Assembly (NCBI RefSeq): GCF_002082565.1
Contig: NZ_CP020562.1
Location: 1,550,001 to 1,614,000 of the forward strand
Origin: Halomonas sp. GT
Lineage (GTDB): Bacteria; Pseudomonadota; Gammaproteobacteria; Pseudomonadales; Halomonadaceae
Direction of reading: 5' to 3'
DNA: 64,000 nt
The translations under genes were made by a program, and so were the position numbers. A model generated the notes under the pieces. It had not been told where the DNA came from. It saw nothing but the letters and a program-made list of their open reading frames with translations, and searched no databases. Within the stretch, counting starts at the first letter, position 1. Every line of letters begins with the position of its first letter. Positions 50,409 through 59,929 of the stretch are shown in pieces.

Positions 50409-50798
50409 TTAGAGGTCTGGACGCTTTGCCATCAAAGTAATTTCGACGGTGCTGCCCCCGCAAATATTTGGTGACTCTGTACAGGTGCGTGCTGGGTAGC
50501 GTCCTGGTTCAAAAAACTCCGCGTAGATACTGTCTAATGCATTGATCTGTCTTAAGTCAGCAAGATGAATGTCGACTCTAACAATATCCGCCAGACTGCC
50601 TCCCTCTTGTTTTAGCATGCGTTCAAGTTCGCGCATGACGAGTCGAGTTTCCTCTTTGACATCTCCACGGGAGGCTTTGCCGTTAGAAAGATCTGTAACC
50701 GTTAGTCCTGAAATAAACACATAATGATCATCGATAACCATGTGGCTACCAGGGAAACTCGGTTTGGGTAACGTGGGATCGTCGATATACTGTGGCAT
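50409..50798 (-). CDS. RidA-family protein
   Basis: The 129-residue product has the Rid signature: DDHYVFISGLTVTDLSNGKA, the helical GDVKEETRLVMRELERMLKQ, and ARTCTESPNICGGSTVEITL (C-terminal substrate loop; Arg present, as in imine deaminases). It would hydrolyse reactive enamines or imines. It is convergent with the Tct operon. Confidence 0.9.
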   Translation of the reverse strand: MPQYIDDPTLPKPSFPGSHMVIDDHYVFISGLTVTDLSNGKASRGDVKEETRLVMRELERMLKQEGGSLADIVRVDIHLADLRQINALDSIYAEFFEPGRYPARTCTESPNICGGSTVEITLMAKRPDL

Positions 50799-50968
50799 TG
50801 GCTCTCCTTAGCGACAAATAAGCGAGTCGCGCTTAGTGCGACTCTGCCACTAGAGTGTAGTTCCTTTGGGAGCAGAGGGTGGTGCTAGCGAAAGCTTTGC
50901 TCTAGGCTGGCGAACTTTTAAAGTTTTTCTGTTGTTGATGTGATTTTAAATTCTCATGAGAGAGCGTA

Positions 50969-51529
50969 ATGAAGGTAGTTCATATTAGTCAGAGCGCCCC
51001 GCGTAATGCGTGTTTGGCAACCTTGTGTGCCAAGGTATACGGTCAGCAAGCTGGGTTAACGCCATTGGTAATTTTTACTGGCACTAAAAATGTGTTGTTT
51101 GACCAAGAGGCAGCCCGTTTGTTAGCGGGAGTCGATGGCGATGGTAAACCCCTGGCGCTAGCATTGCTGGTGTTGGATGAGGCTGGCGAGGGGATGACGG
51201 TAACTCACGCTTGCGAGTTTGTTGATGGTGCTAAAGCGCGTCTAATCAGCGAGTTAACCCTTAAGGCCCCGCTGCGCGTTGAGGTAAGTGATGCCACCCA
51301 AGAAGCGTTCTATCAGCAGTGCGGGTTTAAGCGCTGGTTTGATGGTGCACAGGGGCAGCGCATTGGTTTAGGCGCCCGACATCCTGCTAAGCATAGTAAT
51401 GACCTGACGCCCACCTTGAGTCTTGATGAGGCGTTAATACTACGCCGATTTAAGCATGACCCCGCTGCATTTACTGAGGCCAAAGAGGCTTTTTTGTCAG
51501 GTTTGAACAACTTTCCTGCCACGCTGTAG
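50969..51529 (+). CDS. GNAT-like protein of unknown function
   Basis: The 186-residue protein ends its core with EAFYQQCGFKRWFDG, a GNAT-like motif B. However, the central acetyl-CoA loop (Q/RxxGxG/A) is not evident, so it may not be catalytic. The C-terminal region (EALILRRFKHDPAAFTEAKE) is helical. No neighbours share its strand and spacing closely. AGAGAGCG precedes the ATG. Confidence 0.55.
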   Translation: MKVVHISQSAPRNACLATLCAKVYGQQAGLTPLVIFTGTKNVLFDQEAARLLAGVDGDGKPLALALLVLDEAGEGMTVTHACEFVDGAKARLISELTLKAPLRVEVSDATQEAFYQQCGFKRWFDGAQGQRIGLGARHPAKHSNDLTPTLSLDEALILRRFKHDPAAFTEAKEAFLSGLNNFPATL

Positions 51530-51649
51530 GCTAAAAAACAACGAAGCGTTCCATTTTATGCAACGAACTTGCACGCTGATGTCATGATGTTGTCTATTTT
51601 CCTGGGTAAAATAGAGGCAAGTTTTATCTTTAATTAAAGGGAAAAGCGT

Positions 51650-52180
51650 ATGGCGCTAGCAATGATGGATACTAATAAACGCTATGGGATAGTCAGTCGC
51701 CTGCTTCACTGGGGGATGGCACTATTATTTGTATGGCAATTCAGCAGTGCTGCAGCGCGGGTGTTTTTCGAAGACACTCCGCTCGAATCTTTTTTATGGG
51801 GTACTCACAGCCAAGTGGGCGTTGTGCTCTTGACGCTTGTTGTCGCGCGAGGTGCCTGGGCGCTAATGAACGCATCTCGCCGCCCGCCCTCGGTTAGTGT
51901 GATGGCAAAGCTGGGGCACTTGGCACTGTATGGTTTGATGATCGCAGTGCCCACGATTGCACTGATTCGCCAATACGGTTCAGGTCGTGCGCTGGATGTA
52001 TTTGGGTTCAACCTAATGCCAGGCTTTGATGGTGAAGAAATTGCCTGGATGACAGAGCTTGGCGGTTTGCTGCATGGTGAACTTGGTTGGATACTGCTGG
52101 CGCTGATTGTAGGCCATGTGGTGATGGCAATTTTGCACCGTAAATTGACCAACCATGATGTGCTATCACGCATGACTTAG
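51650..52180 (+). CDS. Cytochrome b561-family membrane protein
   Basis: The 176-residue protein begins NKRYGIVSRLLHWGMALLFV and has four membrane segments. Histidines in RLLHW (~20), WGTHSQVGVVLL (~51), GHLALYGL (~89) and GGLLHGELGWILLAL (~142) are the usual heme ligands. It transfers electrons between the quinone pool and periplasmic acceptors. AGGGAAAAG precedes the ATG. Confidence 0.92.
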   Translation: MALAMMDTNKRYGIVSRLLHWGMALLFVWQFSSAAARVFFEDTPLESFLWGTHSQVGVVLLTLVVARGAWALMNASRRPPSVSVMAKLGHLALYGLMIAVPTIALIRQYGSGRALDVFGFNLMPGFDGEEIAWMTELGGLLHGELGWILLALIVGHVVMAILHRKLTNHDVLSRMT

Positions 52181-52210
52181 TGGGAAGCGTTAGTCGATTA
52201 GGTTTGCAAA

Positions 52211-52243
52211 AACAGCGCGTTCTATCGAACACGCTGTTTTTTT
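52211..52243 (+). terminator. Intrinsic terminator
   Basis: AACAGCGCGTTC pairs with GAACACGCTGTT (one C-A mismatch) around a 4-base loop, followed by seven T. Confidence 0.88.
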
Positions 52244-52291
52244 GATTAAAATTTCAGATGAGATAGTAATATTGTTCCTTTTGACGAGTTG

Positions 52292-53470
52292 CTACTTAGC
52301 TAACTCGCGCATGGCTGTCTCCAGCCCTTCCATGGTCATGGGATACATGCGGTCATCGATAACGTCACGAATTAACTGGGTCGAATAGGTGTACTCCCAG
52401 GCACGGGGTGGCATGGGGTTTAACCACGCCAAGCGTGGAAACGTATCAGCCAAGCGCTTTAGCCACACGCCTCCAGGTTCATCATTGAAGTGTTCCACGC
52501 TGCCACCCGAGTGAGTGACTTCGTAAGGCGACATGGCGGCATCACCGACTACCACCACCTGATAGTCCGCCCCGTAGGTGTGCAACACATCCATGGTCGG
52601 GATGCGTTCGTTACGGCGCCGCATATTGTTACGCCAAACCCCTTCGTAGAGGCAGTTGTGGAAGTAATAATGTTCTAAATGCTTGAATTCGGAACGTGCC
52701 GCTGAGAACAACTCTTCGCAGACACGAATATGATCATCCATCGACCCACCGACGTCTAAAAACAGCAGCACTTTAACCGCATTATGACGTTCTGGGCGCA
52801 TTTGGATATTAAGCAGCCCCGCATCCCGTGCGGTTTCGCGGATAGTGCTGTCTACATCAAACTCGTCCAATGCCCCTTGGCGAGCGAACTTGCGCAGCCG
52901 CCGCAAGGCCATTTTGATATTGCGGGTGCCCAGTTCAAGCGAGTCATCGTAATCGCGAAAACGCCGCTCGTCCCATACCTTTGTGGCGCGTCGATGGCGT
53001 GAGCCATCTTGGCCAATGCGTATGCCTTCAGGGTTGTAACCATACGCTCCAAAAGGGCTGGTACCACCTGTGCCAATCCACTTGTTGCCCCCCGCATGGC
53101 GCTCTTTTTGCTCTTCCAGGCGCTTTTTAAACGTCTCGATCAGCTCTTCAAGACCACCCAGGGATTCAATTTTGGCTTTCTCTTCGTCGCTGAGCTGTTT
53201 TTCAAATTCACGTCGCAGCCACTCATCCGGAATGAGTGCCTCAATTGCCGAATCCATGTCTTCCAGGCCTTTAAACCAGGCAGCAAAGGCGCGATCAAAG
53301 CGGTCAAAGTAGCGCTCGTCTTTGACCATGACAGTACGCGCCACTTGATAAAACGCTTCCATATCGGCAAACACGACGCCACGTTCGACCACGGCGTGAA
53401 GATCAAGTAATTCGCGCAGAGAAACGGGCACACCGGCACGTTTGAGGGCATCAAACAGACCAATAAACAT
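52292..53470 (-). CDS. CoxE-like von Willebrand factor A protein
   Basis: The 392-residue protein has a CoxE/VWA C-terminal domain with a MIDAS-like motif (FLDVGGSMDDHIRVCEEL near 238; the canonical DxSxS is DVGGS) and VVVGDAAMSPYE near 310. The N-terminus (MFIGLFDALKRAGVPVSLRE) is typical of CoxE-like chaperones. It lies three bases downstream of a MoxR ATPase gene; MoxR-CoxE pairs assist maturation of metalloenzyme or other complexes. Confidence 0.9.
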   Translation of the reverse strand: MFIGLFDALKRAGVPVSLRELLDLHAVVERGVVFADMEAFYQVARTVMVKDERYFDRFDRAFAAWFKGLEDMDSAIEALIPDEWLRREFEKQLSDEEKAKIESLGGLEELIETFKKRLEEQKERHAGGNKWIGTGGTSPFGAYGYNPEGIRIGQDGSRHRRATKVWDERRFRDYDDSLELGTRNIKMALRRLRKFARQGALDEFDVDSTIRETARDAGLLNIQMRPERHNAVKVLLFLDVGGSMDDHIRVCEELFSAARSEFKHLEHYYFHNCLYEGVWRNNMRRRNERIPTMDVLHTYGADYQVVVVGDAAMSPYEVTHSGGSVEHFNDEPGGVWLKRLADTFPRLAWLNPMPPRAWEYTYSTQLIRDVIDDRMYPMTMEGLETAMRELAK

Positions 53471-53473
53471 GGC

Positions 53474-54328
53474 TTAGCGCCCCGTACTCTTTTGGCGACG
53501 CATCATAAACGCCAGGCGCTCTAGCAGGTGAGTATCCTGCTCGTTTTTAACCAGTGCGCCCGCCATCGGCGGTAGGGCTTTGGCCGGGTCGCGGTTATAG
53601 AGCGCTTCCTGGGCCAGTTCGTCGGCCATTAGCAGCTTGAGCCAATCCACCAACTCTGAGGTAGAGGGCTTTTTCTTGAGCCCTGGGGCGTTGCGCAGAT
53701 CGAAAAACACTTCCAAGGCTTCGCCGACCAACCTGGGGGCGATATCCGGGAAGTGAACATCCACAATCGCCTGCATGGTTTCGCGGTCGGGGAATTCGAT
53801 GTAATGGAAAAAGCAGCGACGTAGGAAGGCGTCGGGTAGCTCTTTCTCGTTATTCGAGGTGATCACGATAATCGGGCGCTGTTCGGCGCGAATGGTTTCG
53901 CCGGTTTCATAAACATGAAACTCCATACGATCCAGCTCTTGCAGCAGGTCGTTGGGAAACTCGATATCCGCTTTGTCGATTTCATCAATCAGTAGCACCA
54001 CGCGCTCGCCCGCGGTGAAAGCTTCCCACAGCTTGCCGGGCTTGATGTAGTTACCGACATTTTCCACCCCTTCAACGCCCAACTGGGAATCGCGCAGGCG
54101 GCTGACTGCATCGTACTCATAAAGCCCCTGGGCGGCTTTGGTGCTGGACTTGATATGCCAAGTAATCAGCTTAGTGCCCAGGGATTCAGCGAGTTCCTCG
54201 GCCAGCAGTGTTTTACCGGTACCGGGTTCACCTTTGATGAGTAGTGGACGCTGTAGCACAACCGCGGCATTGACTGCCTGTTTGAGTGCATCAGTTGCAA
54301 TGTAAGAAGAGGTTGAATCAAACGCCAT
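53474..54328 (-). CDS. MoxR-family AAA ATPase
   Basis: The start is placed at MAFDSTSSYIATDALKQAVN (284 residues), preceded by GGCTCCCC; the open frame adds 43 residues without family similarity. Motifs: GEPGTGKTLLAEELAESLG near 37 (Walker A), LLIDEIDKADIEFPNDLLQE (Walker B), ITSNNEKELPDAFLRRC (sensor 1, Arg finger region). MoxR ATPases remodel partner proteins together with VWA proteins, and here the partner is encoded directly downstream. Confidence 0.93.
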   Translation of the reverse strand: MAFDSTSSYIATDALKQAVNAAVVLQRPLLIKGEPGTGKTLLAEELAESLGTKLITWHIKSSTKAAQGLYEYDAVSRLRDSQLGVEGVENVGNYIKPGKLWEAFTAGERVVLLIDEIDKADIEFPNDLLQELDRMEFHVYETGETIRAEQRPIIVITSNNEKELPDAFLRRCFFHYIEFPDRETMQAIVDVHFPDIAPRLVGEALEVFFDLRNAPGLKKKPSTSELVDWLKLLMADELAQEALYNRDPAKALPPMAGALVKNEQDTHLLERLAFMMRRQKSTGR

Positions 54329-54431
54329 GGGGGAGCCTCGGCTTGTCGAAACGAGTTGTTTAAAAATAGATTCAAACAAGTGTACGTGAGGGTAAACCCC
54401 ATGGCCAACTAGTGGATAGAGCAATTGGCTA

Positions 54432-56447
54432 TCAGCCCTGCCAGTTGGGGGGCACAATCCCTTGGCGCTGCATTTGCCGATATACCGTGGGACGCGAAAC
54501 GCCTAGCTCACGGGCAACCGCGCTGATATTCCAGTGATGTTGCTTGAGCAGATCGATAAGTGAACCTGAAAGGGCTTCGCTGGCGTTCGTTTCAAGTTTG
54601 GCCGACGCGTTGCAGGTAATTCGCTGGCTAAGGCACTGTTCTGGCAGGTCGTGAACGGTGATTTCGTCACTTTCCGAAGTGGCCAGGGCAAAAGCGAGAG
54701 CGTTTTTAAGTTGACGGATATTGCCGGGCCAAGAATAAGCGAGCAGCGCACTGATGGCATCTGCGCGCAGGCGCGGCGAGGCACGCGTGGCGCGTTCGGC
54801 AGCGACGTCTTCAAACACGCGGCGAATAACAAATAGCTTATCGGCGCGTTCGCGTAGCGCGGGCAGTCGAAGCTGAGCACCGTTGAGCCGGTAGTAGAGG
54901 TCTTCGCGAAATTCCCCTTGCTGGATCATTTCTTCGATATGGCGATGGGTGGCCGTAATAACGCGAATATCGATTTTAACTGGCGTGTTAGCCCCCAGCG
55001 GCATCACTTCCCGTTCGGCCAGCACGCGCAGCAGTCGGGTTTGTAGCGCTAACGGCATATCACCGATTTCGTCTAAAAACAGCGTGCCTCCATGGGCCTG
55101 TGGAATGAGCCCGCGCATCCCTTTTGAGCGGCCGCCGGTAAAGGCGCCAGGTTCGTAGCCAAACAGTTCGCTTTCAATCAGTGACTCGGGAATGGCCGCA
55201 CAGTTGACGGCAATAAATGGTTGTTTGGCGCGGTTGCCGCTTTCGTGCAGCGCCCGTGCAACCACCTCTTTACCGGTGCCGGTTTCGCCGCTAATCAGCA
55301 CGTTCACGTTAGCTTCATTACGCAAGCGGTCGGCCAGTTTTTGTACTTTGCGCATCGCAGGGTCGTCGGCACCCAGCCGAGCTAAGGGTTCCGGCAGTTC
55401 AGAAGTAAGCGGTGTTGCCCGTTGCGCCATGCGGGGACGGCGGGGTTCCAGCAGGCTTATAAAGTGGATGGTGTTGCTGGCGCGAGCGCGGAAGGCACGC
55501 AATTGATCATCAGTACCGCTATTAATGCTGAGTATATCGGCGATTTCGCACTCAAATAGTTCGCCAAGCATTGGGGTGTAATTTGCGGACCAAGGTGGCC
55601 AGCGGTGCTGGTGTTCGGCGATTAGCTCGCGGCCCACGGCGTTGGCGGCGATCACCTGTCCATTCTCTTCAATGGCGATTAAACCACGCCCGTTGACGTG
55701 CACAAATTCCCGCGAGGTATCTAGACGCACCATCAGGCAGTCGCGGTAGCGCTGAAGAAAATAGGCATCCTCAATCATGCGTGCATAAAGCGTTACCAGC
55801 GATAGGCTGAAATTCTGGCTTTCGTGCTGGGTAGGCGACTGCAGCGCGGAGATATCTAATACCGCCATCACATTACCTTGAGGATCCGCAATAGGAGCGG
55901 CGGTGCAGGTCAGCGAGATATGGGATGCATCGAAGTGTTCTTGGCGGTGGCAGATGATGGCCTGACGATCATGTAAACAGGTGCCAACAGCGCAGGTGCC
56001 GGCAAAGCGTTCATCCCAGTCAGCCCCCAGGTATAGGCCTGCTTTGCGTAATTGCTGATCCTGGTTGGGATCACCGCGAAACTCAACGGTAATGCCGCGG
56101 TGGTCGGTGACCAGTAGCACGTAGCCAAGCTGAGCTATTTGTCCATAGAGCTGATCGACCCCGGCACGGGCGACATGCAGTAACTCATCGACGGACTCGC
56201 GGTGCTCAATCAGTGTTTGCTGGGGCACTACCCGCGCTGGGCGTGGATGAGTGGGGTCTAGTTGATATTCGTTCAGGCAGCGCAGCCAGGAGCGACGGAT
56301 GGTAGCCTGCGCAGGCAAGCAGGGAGCCTCTAGCCCTTCACCGAGCTGAAAAATATGCTCGATATGTCGACGCTGTTCAGACTGAAGCTGTGTAGTTGTC
56401 TGAAACTGTTTAGTGGCGTGCGTGTGATGCAGCATGGCGTTACTCAA
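54432..56447 (-). CDS. Sigma-54-dependent activator, AcoR-like
   Basis: The 671-residue protein has an N-terminal GAF sensor (about 60-320), an AAA+ domain with GETGTGKEVVARALHESGNR, the GAFTGGRSKG sigma-54 contact loop and GGTLFLDEIGDMPLALQTRL, and a C-terminal Fis-type HTH (ISAVARELGVSRPTVYRQM). AcoR-type proteins activate genes for acetoin and related small ketone or diol catabolism. The divergent monooxygenase-dehydrogenase operon has a matching -24/-12 promoter and a dyad upstream, so it is the likely target. Confidence 0.93.
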   Translation of the reverse strand: MSNAMLHHTHATKQFQTTTQLQSEQRRHIEHIFQLGEGLEAPCLPAQATIRRSWLRCLNEYQLDPTHPRPARVVPQQTLIEHRESVDELLHVARAGVDQLYGQIAQLGYVLLVTDHRGITVEFRGDPNQDQQLRKAGLYLGADWDERFAGTCAVGTCLHDRQAIICHRQEHFDASHISLTCTAAPIADPQGNVMAVLDISALQSPTQHESQNFSLSLVTLYARMIEDAYFLQRYRDCLMVRLDTSREFVHVNGRGLIAIEENGQVIAANAVGRELIAEHQHRWPPWSANYTPMLGELFECEIADILSINSGTDDQLRAFRARASNTIHFISLLEPRRPRMAQRATPLTSELPEPLARLGADDPAMRKVQKLADRLRNEANVNVLISGETGTGKEVVARALHESGNRAKQPFIAVNCAAIPESLIESELFGYEPGAFTGGRSKGMRGLIPQAHGGTLFLDEIGDMPLALQTRLLRVLAEREVMPLGANTPVKIDIRVITATHRHIEEMIQQGEFREDLYYRLNGAQLRLPALRERADKLFVIRRVFEDVAAERATRASPRLRADAISALLAYSWPGNIRQLKNALAFALATSESDEITVHDLPEQCLSQRITCNASAKLETNASEALSGSLIDLLKQHHWNISAVARELGVSRPTVYRQMQRQGIVPPNWQG

Positions 56448-56530
56448 TGGGCGCTGTTGTTATTGTCCTTTTAGCCTATGCGCTTTCCCCCCAGAGTCAA
56501 CGTGGGCTGCTTACGCCGTTAGTCGTGCGT

Positions 56531-56571
56531 TACACCTGTAACGTTTAGCTGTAAACAGCGTGACAGGTGTA
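56531..56571 (+). promoter_or_regulatory. Nested dyads, candidate activator (enhancer) sites
   Basis: TACACCTGT (56531-56539) and ACAGGTGTA (56563-56571) form a perfect inverted repeat. Inside it, GTTTA-GCTG-TAAAC (56543-56556) is another dyad. It lies 83-123 bases before the -24 element at 56656, as expected for an enhancer site of the divergent sigma-54 activator. Confidence 0.65.
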
Positions 56572-56653
56572 CGGCACTTTCGCTGTTTTATCTATTTGTC
56601 TGTATGTGGATAAATTATATATTTTTCAGCTGCTTATTTTTTATATGGTTGGT

Positions 56654-56671
56654 TTGGCACGGCGGCTGCTA
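56654..56671 (+). promoter_or_regulatory. Sigma-54 (-24/-12) promoter
   Basis: TTGGCACGGCGGCTGCTA has GG at 56656-56657 and GC at 56668-56669, separated by exactly 10 bases, and matches TGGCACG-N4-TTGCW except for one T to C change. It lies about 57 bases before the monooxygenase start. Confidence 0.82.
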
Positions 56672-56728
56672 TGTATTGGGTGCATCACAGTTAACTCAAC
56701 AATAACAAATGCACATGGAGTACCCGCT

Positions 56729-58543
56729 ATGTCAAAGATAACGGCACAAGTCCAGCAAACCCCCACGGATACTGTTCAAGCGTGGCTGCACGATTTCGAT
56801 ACTGCTCTTCAGGCCCAGGATATTGAGCGCGTGCTGTCACTGTTTGGAGACGAGTGCTACTGGCGTGACTTTCTTACGTTTACCTGGAATTTAAAAACCT
56901 GCGAAGGCAAAGATGAAATTCAGGCCATGCTTAATGCCACGCTCGATAACGCACAGCCTACGGACTGGCAGTTAGACGGCGAGGCCACTGAAAACGGCGA
57001 TATCTACGATGCGTGGTTTACTTTCAATACAGCGGTTGCCCGTGGAAAAGGCTATTTGCGCCTAAAAGAAGGCAAGTGCTGGACGTTGCTAACCACCATG
57101 CAAGCACTGAACGACTACCCTGAGCAGTGCAATCACCATCGTCCCAAAGGGGCTGAGCACGGTGCCAATAAGCAGCGTGAAACGTGGTTGGAGTCACGGG
57201 AGCGTGAAGAAGCGGAGCTGGGCTACACCCGGCAGCCTTACTGCGTGATTATTGGCGGTGGCCAGGGTGGTATTGGTTTAGGCGCACGGCTAAGGCAACT
57301 GGGCGTGCCAACGATCATCATTGAGCGAAACGAGCGCGCGGGAGATTCCTGGCGTAACCGCTATAAGTCGCTCTGCTTGCACGATCCAGTCTGGTACGAC
57401 CACCTTCCTTATATCCCCTTCCCAGATAACTGGCCTGTATTCGCCCCGAAAGACAAAGTGGGTGACTGGTTGGAAATGTACACAAAAGTGATGGAGCTCA
57501 ATTATTGGAGTTCAACCGAGTGTCAGAATGCTAGCTACGACGAGGTCGCAGGTGAGTGGGTGGTTAAGGTTAAGCGCAACGGCGAAGAGATCACGCTACG
57601 GCCCAAGCAGTTGGTAATGGCTACCGGTATGTCTGGGATGCCGAATGTGCCTAAATTCCCAGGGGCAGAAAACTTTGAAGGTGAGCAGCAGCACTCTAGC
57701 CAGCACCCTGGGCCGGACGCCTATAAAGGTAAGAAGTGTGTCATCGTTGGCTCTAATAACTCGGCCCATGATATTGCCGCTGCGCTATGGGAGCACGATG
57801 CCGATGTCACCATGCTGCAGCGTTCATCTACCCATATTGTGAAGTCAGACTCACTGATGGAAGAGGTGTTAGGGCCGCTTTATTCGGAAGAGGCTGTGGC
57901 GAATGGGTTAACCCATGAAAAAGCCGATCTAGTGTTTGCCTCGATCCCTTATAAGGTGCTGCCGGATTTCCAGCGCCCCGCCTTTGAGGCGATTAAAAAG
58001 CGCGATGCTGAGTTTTACCAAAAGCTTGAGAAAGCGGGTTTTATGCTCGATTTCGGTGACGATGAATCGGGTCTGTTTTTGAAGTATTTGCGCCGCGGTT
58101 CGGGTTATTACATCGATGTAGGTGCATGCGACTTGGTGGCCAGTGGCGATATCAAACTGCGCAGTGGCGTAGGTATTGAGCACATTAATCCGCACTCCAT
58201 CACGCTGACTGATGGCAGCGAGCTTGATGCTGACTTGATCATCTATGCCACCGGCTATGGCTCGATGAATGGCTGGGCGGCACGGCTTATTTCTCAAGAA
58301 GTGGCCGATAAAGTGGGCAAGTGTTGGGGATTAGGTTCCGACACCACCAAAGACCCCGGCCCATGGGAGGGTGAGCTGCGCAATATGTGGAAGCCCACTC
58401 AGCAAGAGGCACTGTGGTTCCATGGCGGCAACCTACACCAGTCGCGGCACTATTCACGTTATTTGGCGCTGCAGTTAAAAGCACGCATGGAAGGGCTAGA
58501 CACCCCTGTCTATGGTCTGCAGCCAGTTCATCACAGAGCATAA
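56729..58543 (+). CDS. Flavin-containing monooxygenase with N-terminal NTF2-like domain
   Basis: The start at MSKITAQVQQTPTDTVQAWL gives 604 residues. The first ~140 residues are an NTF2/SnoaL-like domain (DIERVLSLFGDECYWRDFLT). The rest is an FMO/BVMO-type enzyme: FAD site VIIGGGQGGIGLGARLRQLG near 173, RAGDSWRNRYKSLCLHDPVW near 204, and NADPH site VIVGSNNSAHDIAAAL near 337. Such fused proteins oxidise small organics, including ketones; the substrate is unknown. It is probably controlled by the divergent AcoR-like activator through the sigma-54 promoter. A butanediol-type dehydrogenase follows 29 bases later. Confidence 0.9.
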   Translation: MSKITAQVQQTPTDTVQAWLHDFDTALQAQDIERVLSLFGDECYWRDFLTFTWNLKTCEGKDEIQAMLNATLDNAQPTDWQLDGEATENGDIYDAWFTFNTAVARGKGYLRLKEGKCWTLLTTMQALNDYPEQCNHHRPKGAEHGANKQRETWLESREREEAELGYTRQPYCVIIGGGQGGIGLGARLRQLGVPTIIIERNERAGDSWRNRYKSLCLHDPVWYDHLPYIPFPDNWPVFAPKDKVGDWLEMYTKVMELNYWSSTECQNASYDEVAGEWVVKVKRNGEEITLRPKQLVMATGMSGMPNVPKFPGAENFEGEQQHSSQHPGPDAYKGKKCVIVGSNNSAHDIAAALWEHDADVTMLQRSSTHIVKSDSLMEEVLGPLYSEEAVANGLTHEKADLVFASIPYKVLPDFQRPAFEAIKKRDAEFYQKLEKAGFMLDFGDDESGLFLKYLRRGSGYYIDVGACDLVASGDIKLRSGVGIEHINPHSITLTDGSELDADLIIYATGYGSMNGWAARLISQEVADKVGKCWGLGSDTTKDPGPWEGELRNMWKPTQQEALWFHGGNLHQSRHYSRYLALQLKARMEGLDTPVYGLQPVHHRA

Positions 58544-58572
58544 GACATAATTGCATAACTAAGGGGTAGCTA

Positions 58573-59637
58573 ATGAGCCAGTCAACGATGCAGGCAGCGG
58601 TTTGGTATGCAGCGAAAGACCTTCGTGTTGAGCAAATGCCAATACCGACGATTAACGACCCTCATGAGGTAAAGGTCAAAGTAGCTGCGTGTGGTATTTG
58701 TGGTAGCGATTTGCACGAATACGCCGCTGGGCCGATTTTTATTCCGGTCGGTAAGCCGCATCCAATTAGCGGCGAGCAAGCACCGATTATCATGGGGCAC
58801 GAATTTGCTGGTGAAGTGGTTGAGGTAGGCGACAAAGTAACACGGGTAAAAGTGGGGGACCGCGTTGCCATAGAGCCGATTCTTTCACCTAATCAGAACG
58901 GCGCTTACCAAATGGAGCGCTACAACCTCACGCCGCTATTGGGTTTCCATGGCCTTTCTGGCGGCGGCGGTGGCTTCTCGGAGTTCACTGTGATGGGGGA
59001 GCACATGGTGCATAAGCTGCCGGATGATCTCAGCTTCGAGCAAGGGGCATTGGTAGAGCCAGCGGCGGTTGCTTTGCATGCAGTTCGTCAAAGTAGTTTG
59101 AAAGCGGGGGATAGCGCAGCAGTATTTGGCGCTGGCCCAATTGGGTTAATGACTATCGAAGCACTAAAAGCAGCAGGCGCCGCTCAAATTTACGCCGTGG
59201 AAGTAGCACCTTCACGTAAAGCCAAGGCCGAAACGCTTGGCGCTATTGTAGTGGACCCACAGCAAGAAGATGCAGTGGCTAAGCTACAAATGTTGAGCAA
59301 CGGTGGCGTTGACGTGGCGTTCGAGGTGACCGGGATTCCGGCCGTACTGAATCAGTCTTTGCATAGTACTCACGAAGGCGGAGAAGTGATCGTGGTGAGT
59401 ATTTGGGAAGGGGAGGCCAGTTTTCATCCCAACGACCTGGTCATTAAAGAGCGCACCATGAAAGGTATTATTGCCTATCGTCATGTTTATCCGGCGGTGA
59501 TGGCGCTAATGCAGCGTGGCTACTTCCGAGCGGAAGATATGGTGACTCAGCGCATTCCATTAGCAGATATTGTTGAAGAGGGTTTCGAGGCGCTGTTGAG
59601 TGATAAAGCGCAGGTGAAAATAATCGTTACGCCCTAG
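58573..59637 (+). CDS. 2,3-Butanediol dehydrogenase-like zinc alcohol dehydrogenase
   Basis: The 354-residue MDR protein has AACGICGSDLHEYAAGPIF near 36 (catalytic zinc Cys), IIMGHEFAGEVVEVGDKV near 74 (GHE), GLSGGGGGFSEFTVMGEHMV near 132 and the NAD site AVFGAGPIGLMTIEALKAAG near 182. These are typical of (R,R)-butanediol dehydrogenases. The four structural-zinc cysteines are absent; the lobe reads ILSPNQNGAYQMERYNL. It probably acts on an alpha-hydroxyketone or diol in the same pathway as the monooxygenase. A terminator follows. Confidence 0.9.
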   Translation: MSQSTMQAAVWYAAKDLRVEQMPIPTINDPHEVKVKVAACGICGSDLHEYAAGPIFIPVGKPHPISGEQAPIIMGHEFAGEVVEVGDKVTRVKVGDRVAIEPILSPNQNGAYQMERYNLTPLLGFHGLSGGGGGFSEFTVMGEHMVHKLPDDLSFEQGALVEPAAVALHAVRQSSLKAGDSAAVFGAGPIGLMTIEALKAAGAAQIYAVEVAPSRKAKAETLGAIVVDPQQEDAVAKLQMLSNGGVDVAFEVTGIPAVLNQSLHSTHEGGEVIVVSIWEGEASFHPNDLVIKERTMKGIIAYRHVYPAVMALMQRGYFRAEDMVTQRIPLADIVEEGFEALLSDKAQVKIIVTP

Positions 59638-59659
59638 CACTGCACAGAGCGACGACCCT

Positions 59660-59685
59660 AGGCCATCCTATGATGGCCTTTTTTA
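59660..59685 (+). terminator. Intrinsic terminator
   Basis: AGGCCATC pairs with GATGGCCT around CTAT, followed by six T. It ends the monooxygenase-dehydrogenase operon. Confidence 0.9.
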
Positions 59686-59929
59686 ATGGTAGATTTAAAT
59701 TAACTCTCAGCGCGACAACGCACGATTTAATTTTATTTCAAAAAAAATATTAATTTAACTATTTGATTTTAAATACATAATAATTTTAATTAGCAGAATA
59801 TAAATATTGAAAATTAGTCGGATCAGCGACAAACGCTGAATTAATGCATACATTTTACTAATCAAAACGATCTAAGCAGTATTGCTGCATGAATGACGCT
59901 AACCAATACCGAATAAGAGGGGTGTAGCC

